Below, piece by piece: positions 27,142 to 35,051 of a stretch of 64,000 nt of DNA. The first letter of the stretch is position 1, and each line of letters opens with the position of its first letter. The notes under the pieces were generated by a model. It was not told the origin of the DNA and did not search any database. It worked only from the letters and a program-made list of their open reading frames with translations. This DNA is from Acholeplasma oculi (GTDB taxonomy: Bacteria > Bacillota_I > Bacilli_A > Acholeplasmatales > Acholeplasmataceae): the NCBI RefSeq assembly GCF_900166985.1, contig NZ_FUZK01000002.1:62001-126000 (forward strand). The letters are read 5' to 3'. A program made the position numbers and the translations under genes.

Positions 27142-28527
27142 TCATTTTGATTGATCTATATTTTCTACAAATTCTAAATATGCATCCATATTAAACTTTC
27201 TTTTTAATCCTTGGTCATTCATATATCTTAATTTACCAAAGATAGGTCGTTCTTGCCATGGTCGATCGTGTTTTCCAAAACACCATGCAATGTTACTGTA
27301 AGAATTGGGGTCTCTACCATCAATAAAATACTTATTATTAAGAAATACAATTCTTTCATATGCAGTTTTCATATCTTTTGACCACTCCATAATCTTTTTA
27401 GCCCAATACATTCTCATGTAGTTTGCCATAAAACCAGTTAGGCGCATTTCTGTCATTGCTGCATTAAAGTAGGGATCCTGTGTCTTGGATAATTCAAGTT
27501 CACCAAGTTCATATAAAACAGGTCTAATGTCTTGTTTATGTTGATCGATTGTCATATATGCCCAGTCTTCTGTCATACCCGAAAATTTATCATAATCTGT
27601 ATGGTAACTTACAAAGTTAAATGCTAGTTCTCGTCTAACAATGAGTTGTTCAATGAATGCATCCAATTCTTCTTTTAAGTCAACTATTTGTTGATTGGAT
27701 GTTACAAACTTATATATGTCCATGGGTGATATTTGTCCAAAATGAAGATATAAAGACATATAGGATTGAACCACTAAACTTGGGTCTGATCGGTCCATAT
27801 AATTCATAAATTTATCATTTAAAAATTCATTTAAATGTTTTTTAGCTTCCAAATATCCACCTTTAAATTTAGGATATGGTTTTACACTCATATCAATTGG
27901 TAAGGTTTTAACCCATTCTTGATATTGAGTAATCTCTAAGTCACCTTTGATCGGATAACTTTGATTCATTTGATAGATGGGTATGTCATTAATATCTAAA
28001 TATGTATCGATATGCTTCATTAATGTAGGTCTGATGGTGTAAGCACCATATGCTGGTTTTAAATAAACACTTCTAACTGGAACGATGACATCAGACTCAA
28101 TTTGATAAATCGTTTTATCAATGAATTTATCTCTCATCATCAGATAGACATCATTTCTCATCTTTCTACCTGGTTTTAAATAGGCTTTATCCATAATTAT
28201 CAAAGATGCATCACGAAAAACTCTTTCTAAACTAAAAGTCGGATCACCGTAAGTTAATATAAATGTAATATTTAAATGATTTAAAGTATCACTAACTTCT
28301 TTTAATCCTTCAAGCATAAACATGTAATGTCTTAAATTAGCATCTTTATAATTGGGTAGAATGTTAAAAACTACAACTAAAGGTAAATGTTCTTGATTTG
28401 ATTTTTCTATAGCGTAGTAAAGTGCATGGTTATATAGTACTCTTTGGGACTGTTGCATCCAGTATAAAACATATGAACCACTTGGGTCATTACCTTCATA
28501 TATTAGTTTTATACGGTCATTATGCAT
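27142..28527 (-). CDS. phrB: Class II deoxyribodipyrimidine photolyase
   Basis: 461 residues from the ATG at 28527 (MHNDRIKL), chosen because GAGG lies 6 bases upstream; an in-frame ATG at 28539 overlaps that site. Class II photolyase features: SGSYVLYWMQQSQRVLYNHALYYA near the start in two pieces (YVLYWMQQSQR, NHALYYA), and a C-terminal block with MTEMRLTGFMANYMRMYWAK, DGRDPNSYSNIAWCFGKHDR and ERPIFGKLRYMN. This flavoenzyme repairs UV-made pyrimidine dimers with light. Being next to the carotenoid genes suggests a light-protection theme. It has its own promoter at 28556-28585. Confidence 0.96.
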   Translation of the reverse strand: MHNDRIKLIYEGNDPSGSYVLYWMQQSQRVLYNHALYYAIEKSNQEHLPLVVVFNILPNYKDANLRHYMFMLEGLKEVSDTLNHLNITFILTYGDPTFSLERVFRDASLIIMDKAYLKPGRKMRNDVYLMMRDKFIDKTIYQIESDVIVPVRSVYLKPAYGAYTIRPTLMKHIDTYLDINDIPIYQMNQSYPIKGDLEITQYQEWVKTLPIDMSVKPYPKFKGGYLEAKKHLNEFLNDKFMNYMDRSDPSLVVQSYMSLYLHFGQISPMDIYKFVTSNQQIVDLKEELDAFIEQLIVRRELAFNFVSYHTDYDKFSGMTEDWAYMTIDQHKQDIRPVLYELGELELSKTQDPYFNAAMTEMRLTGFMANYMRMYWAKKIMEWSKDMKTAYERIVFLNNKYFIDGRDPNSYSNIAWCFGKHDRPWQERPIFGKLRYMNDQGLKRKFNMDAYLEFVENIDQSK

Positions 28528-28555
28528 AGATATCCTCATTTTTAAGTATATTTCT

Positions 28556-28585
28556 ATTATACTTTATTTGACTAAATTATGTCTA
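28556..28585 (-). promoter_or_regulatory. Promoter of the photolyase gene
   Basis: TATAAT (28556-28561) and TAGACA (28580-28585) with an 18-base spacer, 29 bases before the start codon. Confidence 0.6.
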
Positions 28586-28637
28586 ATTTAAAGACCTATT
28601 TTGATATATTTCAAGCGCTAAATTAAATTCTTTCTTG

Positions 28638-28643
28638 TATAAT
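28638..28643 (+). promoter_or_regulatory. Candidate -10 of the MORN-repeat gene
   Basis: TATAAT on the plus strand, 30 bases before the TTG start. No good -35 is present. Confidence 0.4.
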
Positions 28644-28672
28644 AAGTTATCTTATCTATGGAGGTATTTAAT

Positions 28673-28945
28673 TTGACTGATCATGAATGTATGGACAAAC
28701 CACGTAAACACGTTAAAGAAAAAGTGATGCGTGTTATTGATGGCATCACTTATAAGTATCATAAAAATGGTCGAAGTATTTGGAGTAAAGGTCAAATGAT
28801 CGATGGCATACCAGAAGGATATTTTGAATGGTATAGAACCGATGGTACCCTCAAAAGATCTGGTTTTTTTAAAGCAGGTGTCCCTGTTGGTACATGGATA
28901 ACTTATGATTCAGAAGGTAACCCTTATAAATCAGAAGAAAAATAA
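28673..28945 (+). CDS. Small MORN/YwqK-type repeat protein
   Basis: 90 residues starting at TTG 28673, which has GGAGG 8 bases upstream; the in-frame ATG at 28658 overlaps that Shine-Dalgarno site and is unlikely to be used. The body has three MORN-like lines, G-x-x-Y-K-Y-H-K-N-G-R-S, GYFEWYRTDGTLKRSGFF and GTWITYDSEGNPY, as in YwqK-family proteins, some of which are antitoxin or cell-surface components. No catalytic residue is seen. It is a stand-alone gene converging on a membrane gene with only one base between the stops. Confidence 0.75.
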   Translation: MTDHECMDKPRKHVKEKVMRVIDGITYKYHKNGRSIWSKGQMIDGIPEGYFEWYRTDGTLKRSGFFKAGVPVGTWITYDSEGNPYKSEEK

Positions 28946-28946
28946 A

Positions 28947-29519
28947 TTAGTTTTCTTTATTTTCTTTATAACTTTCAATAAATATCACTAGAAATATACC
29001 AATGATTGGAATCAATCCCAGTAGATAATACTTAGAGATAGGTTTTAATATGAGTGGACTGATGAATACCATAAAAATGAAATCAATCGTCATAATATGA
29101 ACAAATGAATCATTTAAAAATGCATCGATATAAGCATGGATGTTTCCCATCAATAAGCCACCCAAGATTGTAAAGAAAGTCATAATCATTCCAACTAAAG
29201 CAATCTCTTTAAACCACTTTATTTTTCTAAATAGTGGTTTTTCTTTATATATGAAATACGGTGTGCTTGCAAATCCACCCAAAACAAAACCAAATAATAA
29301 AGGTACAAAATCGAGTTTGTTCAGTTTATTTGTTGTAAAAGCAAACAAAATAAAAGCTAGTGGAAAGAGTCCTAACATATTAAAAACTGCAAGAATCAGT
29401 GGGTCAACTTGTAACATGAAAATATTTATCAAGATATTACCATTTGAAAAATTAAATGTTAAATGCACGATTGTATAGATAATTAAAATCATATACCCTA
29501 TCGTAATTGTTTTTCTCAT
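28947..29519 (-). CDS. Small polytopic membrane protein of unknown function
   Basis: Not recognised. 190 residues with about six hydrophobic segments and a final basic tail ESYKENKEN. A run of GNIHAYIDAFLND sits between helices. It stands alone between the MORN gene and the CorC-type gene, with no motif that would suggest transport or catalysis. Confidence 0.6.
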   Translation of the reverse strand: MRKTITIGYMILIIYTIVHLTFNFSNGNILINIFMLQVDPLILAVFNMLGLFPLAFILFAFTTNKLNKLDFVPLLFGFVLGGFASTPYFIYKEKPLFRKIKWFKEIALVGMIMTFFTILGGLLMGNIHAYIDAFLNDSFVHIMTIDFIFMVFISPLILKPISKYYLLGLIPIIGIFLVIFIESYKENKEN

Positions 29520-29583
29520 CCTTAAATCCTCCTTGTATATTTATCTTACACGAAAGTGTATGACAATACAGATGCATTGCTTT

Positions 29584-29612
29584 AAAAAAACCGGATCAAA
29601 ATATCCGGTTTT
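29584..29612 (-). terminator. Terminator after the CorC-type gene
   Basis: The perfect stem AAAACCGGAT/ATCCGGTTTT (10 bp) with a 6-base loop is followed by seven T on the minus strand, immediately after the stop at 29619. Confidence 0.88.
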
Positions 29613-29618
29613 AACTTT

Positions 29619-30875
29619 TTAGTTCTCTTCTATTTGGTTTTCTTTAGGTTTAATGGTGATTAATACTTGATCAATACGTCGACCTTCTACTTTAAGAATT
29701 TCAAAGATATATCCTTCTTTTTCGTAGATTTCACCTTCAATTGGAAGTGTTCCTATTTTTTCAACTACCCAACCATTTACTGTTAACACTTTAGGTGTTT
29801 CATCCGAATGAATATGATGTAGAAAATCTTCAATCGAGCTATTACCTAAAACAATGTACTGATGATCATTAACAGGTTTTATTGCCTCAACAATATCATC
29901 ATGTTCGTCCCAAATGTCACCAACAAGTTCTTCTAAAATGTCTTCAAGCGTTAATAACCCTGCTGTTCCGCCGTAATCATCTAAGACGATTGCCATATGG
30001 GTTTTACTTTTTTGTAGTTCAACCAATAAATCTTTAACTTTTTTTGTCTTCGTCACATACATGACTTCTTTAATCATTTCTTCAATTGGTAATTTTTCCA
30101 TCATCACTGAGAAGAAATCTTTATAATTCATGACACCCACAATATGATCAATATTTCCATCATAAACAGGTAATCTTGAATATCCTGTTTCTTTAAATAG
30201 TTGATAGATTTCATCATGTGGCATATCTTTTGAAATTGCATATATATCAACTCTAGGTGTATAGATATCTACAGCCTCTAAATCAGAGAATTCAATCGCA
30301 CTTTTAATGAGTGTTCCTTGACTCTCGTCAATTCCACCACCAACTTGTGCCTCATCCACCATAATCAGCAATTCATCCTCAGAAATAGTGTTTCCTTTAC
30401 CTGGTTTGAAAACAAATGATAATACTTTTTTCCAAATTTTAAAGAAATAATTGAATGGTGTTAATATGATTTTTAATGTAACAACAAATGGTGCTGCAAA
30501 TAAAGCAAAAGCCTCAGGATATTCTTTGGCAATTGTTTTAGGAGTTACTTCACCTAAAATTAAAATAATAACCGTATAGACTAGAGTTGATGCTGTTGCA
30601 CCTAAATCTGCACCTAGTAAATTAATAAATAATACCGTAGTAAGAGACGCTCCTAGTATATTGGCAATATTATTACCAATTAATATGGTTGATAAAAAGA
30701 TATCGTATTCTTCAGATAGTTTTAAGACAACACCAGCTGTTTTATTGCCTCTTTCATGTAAATTCTTCATTCTAATTCGATTAAATGTCGAAAAAGCTGT
30801 TTCTGTTGCAGAAAAAAAAGCAGAGAATATAATGCTTATAACAATCAATATATATATACTACCGTCCGTGTCCAT
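29619..30875 (-). CDS. CNNM/CorC-type transporter (hemolysin family)
   Basis: 418 residues. A DUF21/CNNM membrane domain (about 1-190, with FFSATETAFSTFNRIRMKNL and LVYTVIILILGEVTPKTIAKEYP) is followed by a CBS pair (about 200-325, SRLPVYDGNIDHIVGVMNYKDF and MAIVLDDYGGTAGLLTLEDILEELVGDI) and a C-terminal CorC/HlyC domain. Such proteins are associated with Mg2+ or other divalent cation efflux. The start has AAGGAG 15 bases upstream, longer than usual, and the promoter has an extended -10. It is monocistronic, ending in a terminator. Confidence 0.88.
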   Translation of the reverse strand: MDTDGSIYILIVISIIFSAFFSATETAFSTFNRIRMKNLHERGNKTAGVVLKLSEEYDIFLSTILIGNNIANILGASLTTVLFINLLGADLGATASTLVYTVIILILGEVTPKTIAKEYPEAFALFAAPFVVTLKIILTPFNYFFKIWKKVLSFVFKPGKGNTISEDELLIMVDEAQVGGGIDESQGTLIKSAIEFSDLEAVDIYTPRVDIYAISKDMPHDEIYQLFKETGYSRLPVYDGNIDHIVGVMNYKDFFSVMMEKLPIEEMIKEVMYVTKTKKVKDLLVELQKSKTHMAIVLDDYGGTAGLLTLEDILEELVGDIWDEHDDIVEAIKPVNDHQYIVLGNSSIEDFLHHIHSDETPKVLTVNGWVVEKIGTLPIEGEIYEKEGYIFEILKVEGRRIDQVLITIKPKENQIEEN

Positions 30876-30919
30876 ATGTAATTAGAGATACTCCTTGTAA
30901 TTTATAATTTCGTAGACCT

Positions 30920-30948
30920 ATTGTATCATTTTTTATATTTATAATCAA
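30920..30948 (-). promoter_or_regulatory. Promoter of the CorC-type gene
   Basis: TACAAT (30920-30925), preceded by TGA (extended), and TTGATT (30943-30948) with a 17-base spacer. It reads leftwards 45 bases before the gene. Confidence 0.6.
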
Positions 30949-30963
30949 CTTCACCCACCTGGT

Positions 30964-31002
30964 TATATAAAAACCCTACAAATTTATGTGATTTGTAGGG
31001 TT
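30964..31002 (-). terminator. Terminator after the PAS-GGDEF gene
   Basis: The perfect 12-bp stem AACCCTACAAAT/ATTTGTAGGGTT (30972-31002) is followed by TTTTTATAT on the minus strand, 5 bases after the stop. Confidence 0.85.
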
Positions 31003-31007
31003 AAAGT

Positions 31008-31949
31008 TTAGTATTTTATAGTGTTTCTTCCGGCTTTTTTAGCATCATACATCAGATCATCAACTCTTGTTATTAATTGATCTAACGTTTCATTTGCCAT
31101 ATATTCTACAACACCCATTGAAACTGTTATATGACCTACCTTAGGTATTTCCATCTCATAAATCAACTGATGAATTCTTTTTGCTACAAGAATCGATTCA
31201 CTTAAATTCGTACGTGGTAGTAATAAGAAGAATTCCTCACCACCATATCTAAAAATTTGATCATGAAGTCTTTTATCAGCCTTCAATAGATTAGCCAATT
31301 GTCTTAAACACTCATCTCCTGCTAAGTGACCATATGTATCGTTGATTTTCTTGAAATAATCAATATCAAACATGATGAGTGAAAATGTATCTTCTGGATT
31401 GCTGGATGCCATATCCATATATTTTTCCATTCTTTCATAAAAGACACGTCGATTGTATACATTCGTGAGTTCATCTTTTTCACTTAACTCTCTTAATCTG
31501 TTTTCGACCAATTTGGATTCTGTAATATCAAATACGATACCTTCAATGATTAAAGGTTTACCAACTGAATCTCTTTTTGTTACAGTACCTCGGTCATAGT
31601 ACCACAAATAGTGACCGTCCTTATGTTGAATACGGTATTCAACTTCATAAGCATTTGTCTCACCTATTAAGTGATTTCTCATATTATCCATGACTTTATT
31701 AAAATCATCTGGGTGTAATTTAGATGTAAAAAACTCAAACCCTATTGGTCCGATTTGTTTTGGATCATAACCTAATTGTTTAGATTTCTTTTCATTAAAT
31801 ATGACTCTATTTTCTTTATAATACCATTTCCATTGTCCAAGATTCCCTGCCCAAGGAAACTGTATTAAAAATTGATCATTTTCGATAATCATTTCTTCCA
31901 TAGATTCATCTCTTAAATTTTCATTATTAGAATCCTGTTTAATTTTCAT
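31008..31949 (-). CDS. PAS-GGDEF diguanylate cyclase
   Basis: 313 residues, no membrane segments. A PAS domain occupies about residues 35-145 (YEVEYRIQHKDGHYLWYYDRG), linked to a GGDEF domain (about 155-313) with the active-site motif GGEEF at 236-240. Upstream of it, RLHD at 227-230 matches the RxxD inhibitory I-site at the correct 5-residue distance. Substrate residues D-I-D-Y-F-K-x-I-N-D and the DxxxNRR block are in place. So this should be an active c-di-GMP synthase with product feedback, switched by a PAS ligand or redox state. Good AAAGGGAG site before the ATG. Confidence 0.93.
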   Translation of the reverse strand: MKIKQDSNNENLRDESMEEMIIENDQFLIQFPWAGNLGQWKWYYKENRVIFNEKKSKQLGYDPKQIGPIGFEFFTSKLHPDDFNKVMDNMRNHLIGETNAYEVEYRIQHKDGHYLWYYDRGTVTKRDSVGKPLIIEGIVFDITESKLVENRLRELSEKDELTNVYNRRVFYERMEKYMDMASSNPEDTFSLIMFDIDYFKKINDTYGHLAGDECLRQLANLLKADKRLHDQIFRYGGEEFFLLLPRTNLSESILVAKRIHQLIYEMEIPKVGHITVSMGVVEYMANETLDQLITRVDDLMYDAKKAGRNTIKY

Positions 31950-32018
31950 AAAATCTCCCTTTGTTGAAGCAAAAAATTCACATTAAAGATATCAACTGTC
32001 TCTCCCACTTGATAGTTT

Positions 32019-32027
32019 ATTATATCA
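32019..32027 (-). promoter_or_regulatory. Extended -10 of the PAS-GGDEF gene
   Basis: TGATATAAT reads leftwards, with a leader of about 60 bases. A TATCAA/TTGATA stem with a 14-base loop follows in the leader. Confidence 0.5.
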
Positions 32028-32108
32028 TTTAAGTGTTTACTATTTAAATCTTATACATATTCTACTAATAAATCGTATAGTATTTATGCATCCATTCGAG
32101 TCAAATAC

Positions 32109-32117
32109 TGTTACAAT
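32109..32117 (+). promoter_or_regulatory. Extended -10 of the VTE1-like gene
   Basis: TGTTACAAT reads rightwards about 30 bases before the start codon; there is no good -35. Confidence 0.4.
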
Positions 32118-32147
32118 TTAATTAGAGTTTAATCTAAAGGAGTATCT

Positions 32148-33107
32148 ATGCTATTTAAAAAAACATTTCATCCTGAAATATTTCAAGGACATTTAAAAAA
32201 GAAAAACTATTTTGAAGGTTGGTACTTTAAAATAGTTTCTAAAGTAAATGGTTTTAGTATTGCTTTTATACCTGGTGTTAGTTTAAATAAAGTCGATCCA
32301 CACGCATTCATTCAAGTTTTTTTATCTAAGAAAGATGAACTCATTACACACTATTTTAGATTTGATATTGCAGATTTTACTTATGATCAAAATGAGTTTA
32401 AAATAAAAATTAAAAATAACTTCTTTTCATATGATCAAGTCCATGTTGAACTTATAAATACAGACGTCTCTTTCCAAGGTGACTTTAGCCTTAGTCATCA
32501 TACAAAGATTAGACAAAGCATTCTCAGTCCAAATATCATGGGATTCTTTGGATACTTACATTTTATGGAATGTTATCATGGTATTTTATCGATGGATTCT
32601 AAAGTGACTGGTTCCATTCAAATTAACAAAACCACTTATAACATCGATCAAGAAAAGGCTTATATAGAAAAAGATTGGGGAAAAAGTTTTCCTAAAGGTT
32701 ATGTTTGGTTACAGTCCAATCACTTCAAGAACAAAAATACATCCTTTATGTTTTCATATGCCTATATACCCTTTGTTTTTTTCACTTTCAAAGGTCTCAT
32801 TATTAATCTAATTCATGAAGGTATTGAATACCGATTTGCAACCTATAACAATTCCAAAGTAAAGAAAATGGTAATAGAAAACAATAAAGTTTTATTTATA
32901 ATTAAAAAGGGCTCACTCACCTTAGAAGTATCAGCAACCAAATCTGATGATATTGAACTTGTTTCTCCTTCAATGGGTATGATGATTCATACCATTAAAG
33001 AAGGGTTATCCGGAGAAATAACTGTTAAACTCTATAAGAAAAATCAACTCGTCTTTGAAGATTTAGGAACTGATGCCGGTATTGAAATTATGATGAAACA
33101 AGCATAA
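32148..33107 (+). CDS. Tocopherol-cyclase-like (VTE1 family) protein
   Basis: 319 residues, no signal. The pattern YFEGWYFKIVS...SIAFIPGVS...DPHAFIQVF near the N-terminus, then PNIMGFFGYLHFMECYHGILSM in two pieces (GFFGYLHFMECYHG) and AYIEKDWGKSFPKGYVWLQSNHF, matches the tocopherol cyclase family (plant VTE1) and its bacterial relatives. The fold is a double beta-barrel of the lipocalin type, shared with CrtC carotenoid hydratases. Bacterial members have no proven reaction. In this window it stands 4 kb from the photolyase and carotenoid genes, so a role in a terpenoid or quinone-type lipid is a reasonable guess. AAAGGAG 5 bases before the ATG; it has its own terminator. Confidence 0.8.
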   Translation: MLFKKTFHPEIFQGHLKKKNYFEGWYFKIVSKVNGFSIAFIPGVSLNKVDPHAFIQVFLSKKDELITHYFRFDIADFTYDQNEFKIKIKNNFFSYDQVHVELINTDVSFQGDFSLSHHTKIRQSILSPNIMGFFGYLHFMECYHGILSMDSKVTGSIQINKTTYNIDQEKAYIEKDWGKSFPKGYVWLQSNHFKNKNTSFMFSYAYIPFVFFTFKGLIINLIHEGIEYRFATYNNSKVKKMVIENNKVLFIIKKGSLTLEVSATKSDDIELVSPSMGMMIHTIKEGLSGEITVKLYKKNQLVFEDLGTDAGIEIMMKQA

Positions 33108-33130
33108 TCATCCAACTTAGTATCTATTTA

Positions 33131-33165
33131 AAAACTTGTAAATTTATTTTTTACAGGTTTTTTTA
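33131..33165 (+). terminator. Terminator after the VTE1-like gene
   Basis: Stem AAAACTTGTAAA/TTTACAGGTTTT (one G-T pair) with a 7-base loop and trailing T-rich TTTTATTTT on the plus strand, 23 bases after the stop. Confidence 0.8.
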
Positions 33166-33223
33166 TTTTCCACCAATAAAATCCTATAACTTTTCGTTTA
33201 TATAGTGAAAGGAAGGAAATTAT

Positions 33224-34444
33224 ATGAAAAAATTATTATTAATTCTATCTTTACTCGCATCATCCATTTTATTAGTGGGTTGTAAAACAGAGAAACCAGA
33301 ATCTTTACATGATTCCTATATGCAAACAACATCTCTACAAACAACCATCGGTATGGAAGCATTAACCTCTGCTCAAATTTTATCCAATATGAATGTAGGA
33401 AGTGATGTTAGATTTGGATTTAATTCCTCAAATCCACAAAAAACATCCATTGATGATATCAAACCATATATTGAATTATTTGAACAAATGCTTGCAACAA
33501 ATCAAGGTTTAGAAATAGTTGTTGCTGAGTCTGATTTAGAAGATTATTCCTATATGATTACTTATCATATGCAAACACTTCTGAATGAAACTACAACATT
33601 AACTATTTATTATAATATCGTTAATCCAACTCCAATTGAGGATGAGGAATTAATAGATGAACCAATTGTTGTTGAAGATGAAACCACAGAAACACTTTCA
33701 GTTGGTTTTAACTTCAACTTGAATCTAGATGGTGAAACAGACGATTTAGATGATGACGATGACGCAGTCGTTGAAGATGATGACGATGATGCAGTCGTTG
33801 AAGATGATGACGATGATGCAGTCGTTGAAGATGATGACGATGACGCAGTCGTTGAAGATGATGACGATGACGCAGTCACTGAAGATGATGACGCAGTCGT
33901 TGAAGATGATGATGACGATGAAACTGTCATTCAAATCGAAGGAATCTTGTTATTCAATGAAAACACTTATGATTTTGTAGGTAAAATCATTGAAGAAAAT
34001 GATGAAACAAAAGTTATCTTCATGGCAAGAAATGAAAATCAAGATCGTATACTCTTAAAACAAGTAACTGAAGATGATGAGAAAAAACTTGATATTAAAC
34101 GTTTTGATTCAACAGGTATAGTAGAATCTCATCGTATTCGTGTAGAAATTGAAGATGATGAAACAGTCATTCATATGGATTATAAAAAAGGTAATACCCG
34201 TTCATTTTATAAGTTCAAGTTAGAAACTGAAGATGATGAAACTATTTTAAAAATTCATTATAGAATTACTGAAGAAAACATCATCACCATGGGTATAGCT
34301 AGAGTTTATGTATTAACTGATGATGTTACCGGAGAAACTTATTACGAGATTTATTCTAAAGATGAAGGAAAAAATGAAGAACATCAAGACATCCCAAGAC
34401 AAGGGGATGGCAAACGTCAAGATGGAAATCGTAGAAATAGTTAA
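33224..34444 (+). CDS. Lipoprotein with Asp-rich tandem repeats, linked to an ECF sigma factor
   Basis: 406 residues. Lipobox LLVGC (Cys at about 20). Residues about 176-227 are DDDDDAVVE-type 9-residue repeats encoded by 27-base tandem units. The region after them (ETVIQIEGILLFNENTYDF, EDDETKVIFMARNEN-like lines) is all-beta and closely resembles the soluble part of the membrane protein at 35052-36167, so the two are probably paralogous sensor domains. The C-terminus is basic/Arg-rich (RQGDGKRQDGNRRNS). Acidic repeats suggest divalent-cation binding or a spacer. It precedes the sigma gene by 94 bases, with a hairpin in between. Confidence 0.8.
   Translation: MKKLLLILSLLASSILLVGCKTEKPESLHDSYMQTTSLQTTIGMEALTSAQILSNMNVGSDVRFGFNSSNPQKTSIDDIKPYIELFEQMLATNQGLEIVVAESDLEDYSYMITYHMQTLLNETTTLTIYYNIVNPTPIEDEELIDEPIVVEDETTETLSVGFNFNLNLDGETDDLDDDDDAVVEDDDDDAVVEDDDDDAVVEDDDDDAVVEDDDDDAVTEDDDAVVEDDDDDETVIQIEGILLFNENTYDFVGKIIEENDETKVIFMARNENQDRILLKQVTEDDEKKLDIKRFDSTGIVESHRIRVEIEDDETVIHMDYKKGNTRSFYKFKLETEDDETILKIHYRITEENIITMGIARVYVLTDDVTGETYYEIYSKDEGKNEEHQDIPRQGDGKRQDGNRRNS
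33749..33904 (+). repeat. 27-base tandem repeat array inside the lipoprotein gene
   Basis: Five units of 27 bases start with GATGATGACGATGA and end with CAGTCGTTGAA (33749, 33776, 33803, 33830, 33857), followed by one 21-base unit (33884-33904) lacking a GATGAC. The unit length is a multiple of three, so gains and losses stay in frame. Confidence 0.95.
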
Positions 34445-34475
34445 GCCATAAATTCTATTAAAGGTTTTAAAAGCG

Positions 34476-34481
34476 TATAAT
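34476..34481 (+). promoter_or_regulatory. Candidate -10 in front of the ECF sigma gene
   Basis: TATAAT on the plus strand, directly followed by the large palindrome at 34482-34516. No -35 of the usual type. It could also be fortuitous. Confidence 0.4.
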
Positions 34482-34516
34482 AAGTTAGTAGGTAGGAATT
34501 TCTTACCTACTAACTT
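34482..34516 (+). promoter_or_regulatory. Hairpin/operator between lipoprotein and sigma gene
   Basis: Perfect 13-bp inverted repeat AAGTTAGTAGGTA/TACCTACTAACTT with further pairing inside and a 3-base loop. No T run follows, so it is not a classical terminator. It ends 11 bases before the AAAGGAG of the sigma gene, and could be an operator, an mRNA processing or stability element, or a weak attenuator. Confidence 0.7.
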
Positions 34517-34538
34517 GATTTCATAAAGGAGTATTTGA

Positions 34539-35048
34539 ATGATTCTAGATGAAGTAACCATTCAAGAACTTAAAACTAGCAACAATAAAACCTTTGAAAA
34601 GATTTATCAGGAAACAGTACGTGGTGTCTATTCAATGGTTTTTTCCATTATAAGGAATCATACTGTGACCGAAGATTTAGTTCAAGATATCTATATGCGT
34701 ATGTTAGTCAAAATAGATCAATACAGATTGAACTCAAACTTCTATAATTGGTTATTACAAATCGCCAAGCATATTGCAATCGACTATTACAGAAAAAATA
34801 AAAGAACACTTCTTGTTGATATCAGTGATATTGATTTATTCAACAGATCAGCAGGTGAAACACCTGATCAGTCTGAGTATTTCATGAGTCTGATGAATAA
34901 GCTCAATCAAAAAGAACGTATGATTGTTTTACTTAAAGTCGTAGATGAAAAAACACATCAAGAGATTGCAGATATGCTTCAAATGAAATTAGGCACTGTA
35001 CTTTGGATTTACCAAAAAGCAATTAAAAAATTAGGAGAGGAGGTTTAG
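34539..35048 (+). CDS. ECF-type RNA polymerase sigma factor
   Basis: 169 residues. Region 2 (FEKIYQETVRGVYSMVFSII...TEDLVQDIYMRMLVKIDQYR, then FYNWLLQIAKHIAIDYYRK) binds the -10 element and core polymerase, and region 4 (LNQKERMIVLLKVVDEKTHQEIADML...GTVLWIYQKAIKKL) binds the -35 element. The linker is short, as expected for extracytoplasmic-function sigma factors. AAAGGAG precedes the ATG at 7 bases. It is 3 bases from the membrane protein gene downstream, the usual sigma/anti-sigma pair. Its targets and stress signal are unknown. Confidence 0.92.
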   Translation: MILDEVTIQELKTSNNKTFEKIYQETVRGVYSMVFSIIRNHTVTEDLVQDIYMRMLVKIDQYRLNSNFYNWLLQIAKHIAIDYYRKNKRTLLVDISDIDLFNRSAGETPDQSEYFMSLMNKLNQKERMIVLLKVVDEKTHQEIADMLQMKLGTVLWIYQKAIKKLGEEV

Positions 35049-35051
35049 AAC

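Noticed and set aside
31950-32147. c-di-GMP riboswitch before the PAS-GGDEF gene
   Set aside because: No conserved core of GEMM-I or GEMM-II was found; only a short TATCAA/TTGATA stem.
33749-33904. RTX-type calcium-binding repeats
   Set aside because: The units are DDDDDAVVE and lack the GGxGxD pattern.
33610-33930. Ser/Thr-rich open frame on the minus strand across the Asp-rich repeats
   Set aside because: It is a mirror of the 27-base coding repeats on the plus strand, without a ribosome site or any domain.
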